In this document: piece by piece, positions 57,218 through 64,000 of the stretch
Position numbering within the stretch: the stretch's first letter is position 1
Layout: every line of letters starts with the position of its first letter
Assembly: GCA_019671135.1 (NCBI GenBank)
Contig: JAHRHY010000016.1
Span: 1,112,501-1,176,500, forward strand
Origin: Linnemannia hyalina
Taxonomy: Eukaryota > Mortierellomycota > Mortierellomycetes > Mortierellales > Mortierellaceae
Reading direction: 5' to 3'
DNA length: 64,000 nucleotides
The notes under the pieces: generated by a model
Database searches by the model: none
Told to the model about the DNA's origin: nothing
What the model saw: the letters and a program-made list of their open reading frames with translations, nothing else
Position numbers and translations under genes: made by a program

Positions 57218-59271
57218 GTTGAGTATGTATGTAGGTGAGGAGAGCGAAGGGGTGTAGGACTAGATGGCGTTTGTGACCTGCAGGAGAGATGTGAATGATG
57301 ATGGTGATGACCTTAAAAGGAAGCGGATGCTGATGACGATGGGAGATGGGTGAATGAGTGAGAAGATTAAAAGGATGAAGTGAAGGGGGGGATGTAGGGA
57401 CAGAGAAAGGTGGAACAGGGGGAAGAAAAGAGGAAAGAAGAAAAAGTCGATTACTCGCCACAGGCGGATGATGCCATTCAAAGGAGGGAGAGGGATTGGC
57501 CAACTGTACCAATGAAACCTCCTTTGAACAACAACACTTGTCTATTTTGCATGCATTCATGCAAGCTGTAAACAAAAAAAGGCGACCAAGGCGCTTTATA
57601 TTGTTTGTCAGAGGAATACAAAGGTCGAGGGCGTTGATGAGAACAATTGCATTCCTTTATTCGTTTTAACCTTTGGTTTTGGCACGTTCAACTCCCGTGG
57701 AGTCTGTTATAGTCTTGCATTCTCCCTTTCCCTTCATTCCCCCACGTTTGTCTATGGCTGCTTCTCTCTACTCTAGACCTTGCTCTCTGCCCTTCACTTT
57801 CTTTTGTTCTTCTTACTACCTCAACGTCCTCCTCATCACAGATGTTTGCTTTCTTCCGGCGCCCCTTCATCCTTGACGTGATGTCCTTTGATTTTTCTTA
57901 CGCGCTTCAACTATACTTTCATTTAATTTTGTCGCGTTTCTTTTCAACATTCTTTGTCTTCCTCTATTATTCCTTTGCGCCTGTACTTTCAATGCCTTGC
58001 TCTTCGACTCAAAGGGTGAAACAGTCGAGGCAATTGATATGAAAACATTGGCGGAGGAAATAGTCATGTCATATGCAGAGCGCAAGAAGAAGATCATGCC
58101 AATTTTCATTATTGCGCTGCATATGTTCCATCAATACAACTGCTGGGCTCACCTGGTATCCAAGTCAGATTACTTGATGTCAGTGGTTATCCCGATCTTA
58201 AAGGAGGTCATGGCCGTCTAGCACAAGATCAAGTTGTTGGATAACAGTGTATTGTTTGGATCTCGTCAGGCGATTTTTCACGTACACGGCACACGGAAAT
58301 GGTTTTTTAAAACATCCAACTCTCTGTCAACGAACTGTGTACCATTCGAGTTGACGTATACAATCCGAATTTGCAAGAGAGATACAATATAAATAGGCAC
58401 CAAGCAAGATGCGATTTTTTAAAAACTAGTCTCTTATCTGCATTTCACCACAAAGATGCAACATAGTAAGAACAAGTTTTGAACTATCATCGTCAAGAAT
58501 TACTCTCCTTAATTTCGATGCGAAGGATGCGATCTGGTGATGGACATGTACATTCAGGAGAGATCTATGCAAAAAACTATGGTACATTTCTGCTTGGAAA
58601 AGTTGGCGGTGATTGGTAGGAGTATTACGCCCGGAATATTACAATGGTTAGCATGTGGCCATTATACAAATACTCTTGTCTGATTGTCACCATGAACCTC
58701 ATCAAGAAGGACATAGATGTGGAAGATGCCACGTTGTATTTTGGATCTGAATGGTCTCCTCAGTACAGGGGTCATTTGCTTAGTTGGCTGCTCTGTTCTC
58801 TTACTTTTATGCTTGAAGTGCCAATGCCTGTACATTTGTGGACAAGACTTGAAAAGCGCAGCCTATTCCATTCCATCAAGACCGTTCGCAGAAAACAGAG
58901 CATTCAATCTCTCTGGCTTGTCGCCTGAATGTTGTAAATAGGCAAGTTGAACAATCTGTCTATCGCACTAGCGTATTATCTAAAAACCCCATTATCTTTC
59001 TAACTCCAAAGCCGCAGTGGAAAGTAAAAAGCAATAAGACATTCGGTCGTCCATGTAATTATATAGCGAAATAAAAAACGATATGTATTGAGAAAATGCA
59101 TTGGCAATGCAAAGGGATGAGGAAGAGTGAGAAAGAACTATCAGCAGATAAAAAAGGTAAGAAAAAAAAGGGCAGATAAAAAAGGTAAGAAAAAAAAGGG
59201 CAGATAAGAAAGGTAGGAAAAAAAAGGGCAGATAAGATAGTAAGAAAAAAAAAAGAAATGAGTAGCGCTCG
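57218..59271. other. Intergenic region, possible gene remnants
   Basis: Includes a weak frame at 57997-58221 (+), ending SDYLMSVVIPILKEVMAV, and a second at 58717-58941 (+) with one hydrophobic, Cys-rich segment (VGCSVLLLLCLKCQC) and a stop followed by A-rich DNA. Neither has a family I know, and neither has clear splice partners, so both are left uncalled. A 28-bp tandem repeat closes the region (59144-59250). Confidence 0.5.
59144..59250. repeat. 28-bp tandem repeat 3' of dynamin gene
   Basis: About four units of gcagataaaaaaggtaagaa followed by aaaaaagg, increasingly diverged toward 59250. It lies within the probable 3' UTR of the minus-strand dynamin gene. Confidence 0.8.
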
Positions 59272-61200
59272 TTAGAGCTCGGCTAGGCTGCGATCCAAGA
59301 TCTCGATCCGGTCCTCGAGGCTCTCGCGACGGCGCTTGTCATCGTCCGACTCGATCAGGCAAGTCAGTTTGATGTCGTCCACCTTGATCAACTCCTTGAA
59401 GTACAGACCAATATGCCTAACCATATGGCGCTCGAGGGTCTGCAGCAGTACAACATCGACAATGCGCTTGCGCGCCACCTTGCAGTAGGCCTGCACCTGC
59501 TCGCCCAACTCCTCGGCCGCCTTTTCCTCGTTGGAGTCAGCATCTGTATAGGGTGCCGTCAAATGGCTGGCTAATACGACTGACTGTCCATATTGGTTTA
59601 CATGCCTATCTTTTTTGTCCAGTTGATCTTGAACTTTGTCAGCGCGGATCTTGAGGATCGTATCATAGTAGTACTTGTTGAAAGTAAATGGCAGGGCCTC
59701 GTCCTCAAAGATGTCCTCGATGGCGGCATTGATCAGCTTGACCTGCTTGCTGTAAAACGTGAGAAAGACGTCGAGAAAAACCTCACGCACAGGTTGATGC
59801 TCGATAGCATAGACGAGGAACGCTTTGATGGCCTTGCATAGATACTGGTGCATCTTGGTGATGTGCTCCTTGGTTAGCGTCCTCCAAGTTGTATGTGTGC
59901 CGCTGAACAACTTGACGAAAGTTGTAAATGGAACAAAGCCGGGGAGCTCGTTGCCTTTGAAGCGGGTTGCCATCGCCACAATGTCGCTTGTCTCCAGCTT
60001 TTGGAAGTTGTGCTCGGCCATGGCAGCATTGTAGCCTTGGTAAAGCTTGTATAGTGACGACCGAATAAAGCGGAGGCTCTCCTCCTGCTCCTCATCATCG
60101 CTACCATCGTCATCGTCCTTGAACTTGTCCATGTACTCCTGAGAGTAGGCGCCGGTCAAGGTGCTAGAAAGGGACAACTGAAGCTGCATTGTGAGATCCG
60201 CAAACTTGATACGAGCCTCGTGGTTGGTGGCAATACGGACACCCATGCCTTCAAGTTCCCGTCGAAGCTCGTCAGTCTTGTTGATCACCTCGCGCCTGAG
60301 CAGAGGAAGCTCCTTCTTGATGTGGGCATGCAGTAAGTCGCCGAGAAACTTCTTAACGCCGACGCGACCCTTGTTCGACTTGGGTACCAACTGCCACTCC
60401 TTATCCCGAGCAAAGAAGTCATCTTCCGCTTGGCGCGCATCGTCCCAGGAGAGATCCATATCGGCATACCCAGTGTTGCGCATCACCAAATAGCCAAGCT
60501 TCATTTTCTTTCGGTTGTTGAGGACCATGTCAATGAGTTCCGGAAGGGTGCCCTTGTCGATCATATCTGGTTTAGTGACAATCGGAACCGTGCGCTCGTT
60601 CTTGGGATCATGCTCCTCGGCCCGGGCCAGAACATACGAGTTGTTGAGGTCGACATTGGCGGGGACAACAGCCAGGATGATGGTGCGTGGATCCTTCATA
60701 TAGCGTTCGTTCATGGTGCGGATTGTTATGGGGATGTTCTTGTCCTGGCCGTCCAACGTGGTGTTGATGAACCCGGGTAGGTCGACGATCGTTAGAGGCG
60801 ACTGGGAGGGACCGGAAAGCGTCAGTTCGAGGACCTTGTCGCTGATATCGCTGGTGGTGCAGAGCAATGAAACAGCCTCCTCAATCACATCATGGAACTG
60901 GTCCACTTGGATGGCCTTGTGCCGTTCATTGAACGCTTCCTGGCCGTCAATTCGAGCCGATAGGGTGTCCTTGGTTAGGGAAAAATCACGGCATAGATTC
61001 ACCTGCGTTGCAAAGCGGGTGCACATGCCCTTGTCGCGCGGAAAGAGGAGCTTAGTAAAGGCTTCTAGGACGCTCGACTTGCCGCTGGACTGGTCACCAA
61101 CGATGGCTATCTGCGGCACGCTGAGGACATGGTTCAGGCGGTGGTGCTTGAGCTTATTGATCTTGTCCACCAGGCTTTGGTATTCGGTTGCGATAAACAT
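59272..61200 (-). CDS. Mx-like dynamin-family GTPase
   Basis: An uninterrupted 642-codon frame. G1 is GDQSSGKSS (35-43), the switch I Thr is in CTRFAT (61), G3 is DLPGF (about 138) and G4 is TKPD (about 208). A middle/stalk region (about 300-520) has a D/E-rich loop DDDDGSDDEEQEE. A C-terminal GED-like helix bundle (VDVVLLQTLERHMVRHIG... ) ends in RSLAEL. There is no pleckstrin domain, Pro-rich tail or TM segment, so it fits the Mx-like or Vps1/Dnm1-related soluble group. It is intact although it sits among pseudogenes and insertions, and intronless in an intron-rich neighbourhood. That suggests lineage expansion, retroposition or transfer (inference). Function could be membrane remodelling or defence; not decidable. 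Confidence 0.9.
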   Translation of the reverse strand: MFIATEYQSLVDKINKLKHHRLNHVLSVPQIAIVGDQSSGKSSVLEAFTKLLFPRDKGMCTRFATQVNLCRDFSLTKDTLSARIDGQEAFNERHKAIQVDQFHDVIEEAVSLLCTTSDISDKVLELTLSGPSQSPLTIVDLPGFINTTLDGQDKNIPITIRTMNERYMKDPRTIILAVVPANVDLNNSYVLARAEEHDPKNERTVPIVTKPDMIDKGTLPELIDMVLNNRKKMKLGYLVMRNTGYADMDLSWDDARQAEDDFFARDKEWQLVPKSNKGRVGVKKFLGDLLHAHIKKELPLLRREVINKTDELRRELEGMGVRIATNHEARIKFADLTMQLQLSLSSTLTGAYSQEYMDKFKDDDDGSDDEEQEESLRFIRSSLYKLYQGYNAAMAEHNFQKLETSDIVAMATRFKGNELPGFVPFTTFVKLFSGTHTTWRTLTKEHITKMHQYLCKAIKAFLVYAIEHQPVREVFLDVFLTFYSKQVKLINAAIEDIFEDEALPFTFNKYYYDTILKIRADKVQDQLDKKDRHVNQYGQSVVLASHLTAPYTDADSNEEKAAEELGEQVQAYCKVARKRIVDVVLLQTLERHMVRHIGLYFKELIKVDDIKLTCLIESDDDKRRRESLEDRIEILDRSLAEL

Positions 61201-61872
61201 GGTACAGGAAAGTGTGTTGTAGAAAGAGAAGTTGTGAAAGGTGTAAGCAACTTGAAAGAGGAAATGGTGAGAAAGAAGCTGGGGGTTTCTTGATTCTTAT
61301 GATACTATATATAGAAGGGCTGATATCTACTACCCATAATGGAGAATAAAGAGAATGGATGGACACTGAAATGCTACAGATGGAAAGTGGATAACTGTGG
61401 AATAAGAAAGTAAATCTAATGGGGTGCATGAGGCAAAATAAATGCTTACGCTTTACGCACTTTTGTCACGGCTCTCTGCTCTCTCATTACCTGGAGGTCA
61501 ACGCTGACACCACTTCTACTGATTTTTTTTTCTAAGGCTGCCCCAACATATTGTAATATTGCGAGCAACCGCTTTTCCTGCGTACAAGCAACCATTGCAT
61601 TATTGCAAGCAGCCCCTATTGTCTCACAATCATTGATAAGCAATTATCCTTTGCACATCAATTAAGACAGTTATCCTATAGAATTACCTCACTATGACTC
61701 TCTCAATGTAGTGCTCGCTGAAGGTTATAATGTGGACGTCAAGCGATGTCGCTGAATAAAGTGCTGTAGTCGAGGATCAAATTATCATTTTCATATGACA
61801 GCGAGATCCTCACATCCTCAAGTAAGACTTACCATAAGAGAAACGCATTGCTGAAGTAAAATCCCTATCTTT
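61201..61872. other. Dynamin promoter and flank
   Basis: Promoter side of the dynamin gene up to the first 490-bp element. A 66-codon minus frame (61446-61643) is present, but I find no supporting motif. Otherwise AT-rich single-copy-looking sequence. Confidence 0.5.
61303..61315 (-). promoter_or_regulatory. TATA-box candidate for the dynamin gene
   Basis: Minus strand reads ctatatatagtat about 105-115 nt upstream of the start codon at 61200. Good match to TATAWAWR and the only such motif before this gene. Confidence 0.5.
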
Positions 61873-61877
61873 CTATG

Positions 61878-62370
61878 GAGGCCTTTCAGGTCCAAGTTAT
61901 CATATGGTGTTTGTTACATCTCTGTAGATCTCGACAATATCCATAGCGACTATGGGATGAGAATGTATATATGATACCAAGCATATAAGACAACCATTGT
62001 AACATTTTTTGTTCAACTATCCTACTAAACACCAACCTATTCTCCAAACAACAAAGTCTTCTTATTTTTCGCACACCACACTCTTGAATATGTCCATCTA
62101 CTATTAACCTGTAACCCTCACTGCAAGATTCGCCAGAGTAGTTCTTGTATGTCATCATCTAAAGCACTTGTACTCTCAACTGTATCTTTGGGGCGAAATA
62201 CAGGGGAGAGATTACATTTTAAAAATTCTTGTGCTGTCTACTGCTATTTTATTCTGTGTTCTGTTGCCCACTATGAAGAGATATGCCAGTTATGGAAGTC
62301 AACACTCCGTTCCTTGGGCTTTGGATATTTTTTATATGCCTTTTTATATCCTCTGCACATGAAGGGGCCG
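61878..62370. mobile_element. ~490-bp repeated element, copy A
   Basis: 493 bp, about 90% or more alike by eye to copy B at 62883-63372 over its whole length (starts gaggcctttca, ends ...ggccg). Flanked by ctatg (61873-61877) and ctatc (62371-62375), a 5-bp target duplication with one change. There is no clear TIR and no TG...CA ends. A minus-strand frame of about 90 codons is shared by both copies but has no known domain. Confidence 0.8.
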
Positions 62371-62375
62371 CTATC

Positions 62376-62820
62376 TTTTCTGAGCATGTGCCATGCATTT
62401 TTTTTTATTGAAAATAACTTTGTGAGGTGCACCCTATCATGCGCCGCAATATTCAAAACCGCATACATCAAAGCACTTCTCGCAAACTCGTGCATTGACC
62501 CCATCTCTCTTGCATTGACCCCATCTCTCTTGCATTGACCCCATCTCTCTTGGATTGACCCCATCTTTCTCTTGCATGTTTCGCATCCCACTGTCATTGT
62601 AGTGGAAAGTTTGAATAGCCCTCTCCGGATGAATGCAACAATATTTTTCTAGTGTTTGAACACTTCATGTAATGTTGTCGTAATCCATTACTCACTGTAC
62701 TTATATATTATTGCCCCTTTCTTTGCTTCACTTTCTATCTACAATCATTACAACATTACCTCAAGTCTTTCATATTGTATATGCTCAAGAAAACTATTGT
62801 TATCACTACTCTACTGTACT
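62376..62820. other. Spacer between copies A and B
   Basis: Contains the 20-bp tandem repeat (62491-62570) and AT-rich DNA. The 5' exon of the Cys-rich gene should lie at its right end, but I could not place a signal peptide with confidence. Confidence 0.5.
62491..62570. repeat. 20-bp tandem repeat, four units
   Basis: Units tgcattgaccccatctctct at 62491, 62511 and 62531 are identical; the fourth (62551) has two substitutions. Confidence 0.92.
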
Positions 62821-63523
62821 TGCCGTTTGTGCTGCAGGTCCTGCAGCTTATGGAATCTGTCAGTCGGGTTGCAATGCCCTAGGAGGCCTTTCACGTCCAA
62901 ATTATCATATGATGTTTGTTACATCTCTGTAGATCTCGACGATATCCATAGCGACTATGAGATGAGAATGTATATATAATACCAAGCATGTAAGACAACC
63001 ATTGTAACATTTTTTGTTTAACTATTCTACTAAACACCATAATATTCTTCAAACAACAAAGTCTTATTTTTTGCACACCAATCTCTTGAATGTCTCCAAC
63101 TACTATTAAACTGTACTCCTCACTGCAAGATTGAGCAGAGTAGTTCTTGTATGTGATCATCTAAAGCAGTTGTACTCTCAACTGTATCTTTGAGGCGAAA
63201 TACAGGGGAGAGATTACATTTTAAAAAATCTTGTGCTGTCTATTGCTATTTTATTCCGTGTTCTGTTGCCCACTATAAAGAGATATGTCAGCTATGGAAG
63301 TCAACACTCCGTTCCTTGGGCTTTGGATATTTTTTATATGCTTTTTTATATCCTCTATACATGGAGGGATCGCCTAGCTGTGGCCTGCTATGCTGCTACA
63401 GGCTTCATTTTTGGCACCATCGGCCACGGCATCGGCGTGCCTTCCGCCATTGCTGTTTGCAACGCCAAACTTGGTGTCCGTATGGCGGCCTGCATCGCTG
63501 CTGGTTTGTCTCCTACGCCTTAA
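62821..63523 (+). pseudogene. Small Cys-rich secreted-type protein gene split by element B
   Basis: After a ctgcag acceptor-like site at 62831-62836, the frame reads GPAAYGICQSGCNAL to 62880. It resumes after the element with AVACYAATGFIFGT and ends AACIAAGLSPTP, stop at 63521-63523. This Gly/Ala/Cys pattern belongs to a small fungal Cys-rich family that I recall as unnamed. Function unknown. The insertion introduces an in-frame stop within 20 codons (tag at 62929-62931). The first exon and signal peptide were not located, so the 5' part may also be damaged. Confidence 0.6.
62883..63372. mobile_element. ~490-bp repeated element, copy B
   Basis: 490 bp, starts gaggcctttcacg and ends gagggatcg. 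Exact 5-bp target duplication cctag at 62878-62882 and 63373-63377. It lies inside a coding sequence, which fixes both ends independently. Size and 5-bp duplication recall a solo LTR, but the ends are not TG...CA, so class is open. Confidence 0.85.
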
Positions 63524-64000
63524 ATTTCAATACAGCATACTATATATATGTTTCCATTGTTCTTTTTTTCTTCTCTTTATCTTCTTTCAGGCCCTTGTTC
63601 TCTTTATTCTCTTTATTCTCTTTTTCTCTTTTTCTCTTTTTCTCTTTTTCTCTTTTTCTCTTTTTCTCTTTTTAAATTCTCGTGTCTTCTTGCTTCTCCC
63701 AATAAAACAAAAATAATTTCTCAGAAAAAACGAATAAACCATTTTGTTCAAGGATGGATGACCGTCATAATCATGAATGTCCCATCCGCCCTCGTACCTG
63801 GGGTGCTTGGGATCCAATTGTTTAGCTCACCAACCAGTTTTATCTTGCAAGTATGATAAGACCTAGAGTAAACGTCAATTTCAGACGCCAGTTCAGTCCC
63901 ACTCACATTGCATCCCCTGTTCGTTCTCATTTTTTTTTCCATTCAAAAAAATTCAAACATTATAAAACAAGGAGAAAAAGAAAGGAAAAGGCTGGTTGAA
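63524..64000. other. Terminal region, pyrimidine microsatellite
   Basis: Carries a (ttctctt)n-type tract at 63599-63671 after the Cys-rich pseudogene. The remaining 300 bp show no supported feature. Confidence 0.6.

Noticed and set aside
61878..63372. CRISPR-like direct repeats
   Set aside because: Only two copies 490 bp long with target duplications. This is a eukaryotic mobile element, not a short-repeat/spacer array.
62883..63372. Element B as a normal solo LTR
   Set aside because: 5-bp duplication fits, but the ends are gag...tcg without TG...CA and no primer-binding or internal sequence is seen.

Overview
This is a filamentous-fungal nuclear window. Genes are split by short GT...AG introns (often 60-200 nt, with micro-exons of 15, 21 and 27 nt). 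Coding sequence is GC-richer than the pyrimidine/purine-biased intergenic DNA. Proteins include a Nab2-type zinc-finger protein, a large fungal PKA and nuclear-encoded mitochondrial factors. The Mx-like dynamin, remnant Sel1 and Crinkler-like genes and small Cys-rich protein suggest an early-diverging fungus close to Mortierella; that placement is inference, not proof.

Layout. (1) 1-0.6 kb: first exons of an importin-beta family gene on the minus strand, cut by the window edge. (2) 3.7-22.8 kb: five consecutive genes whose products work in mitochondria. They are an OMA1-like M48 protease, a presequence-bearing trifunctional C1-tetrahydrofolate synthase, ribosomal protein uL3m, a type II 3-ketoacyl-ACP synthase and the 49-kDa subunit of complex I. 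uL3m and the ketosynthase are divergent; the ketosynthase and complex I genes converge. A 6.5-kb gene-empty polypurine/polypyrimidine stretch (10.1-16.7 kb) splits the group. (3) 25-51.9 kb: a DHA2 drug:H+ antiporter; a PKA catalytic subunit with a ~300-residue Gln-rich N-terminus and kilobase introns; an initiator tRNA-Met; a Nab2-like CCCH protein; a 1244-residue disordered acidic/RGG protein; a PAQR receptor; and an intronless AT-hook protein. (4) 52-64 kb: a decayed, repeat-rich compartment.

In compartment 4 I see a Crinkler-like NTPase remnant and a Sel1-repeat pseudogene. The Sel1 pseudogene is broken by a 563-bp foldback element with perfect 212-nt arms, a 91-bp hAT-like MITE and two nonsense codons. 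There is also an intact intronless Mx-like dynamin. Two copies of an unclassified ~490-bp element with 5-bp target duplications follow; one of them splits a small Cys-rich protein gene.

Functional links. The one-carbon enzyme can supply mitochondrial formyl-THF for initiator formylation. uL3m belongs to the ribosome using it, mitochondrial fatty-acid synthesis makes acyl-ACP needed for lipoate and complex I assembly, NDUFS2 is the complex I quinone-site subunit, and OMA1 is the inner-membrane stress protease. Whether this linkage is regulated or accidental cannot be decided from sequence. Exon joins were worked out by hand from splice motifs and frame; UTRs are not defined.
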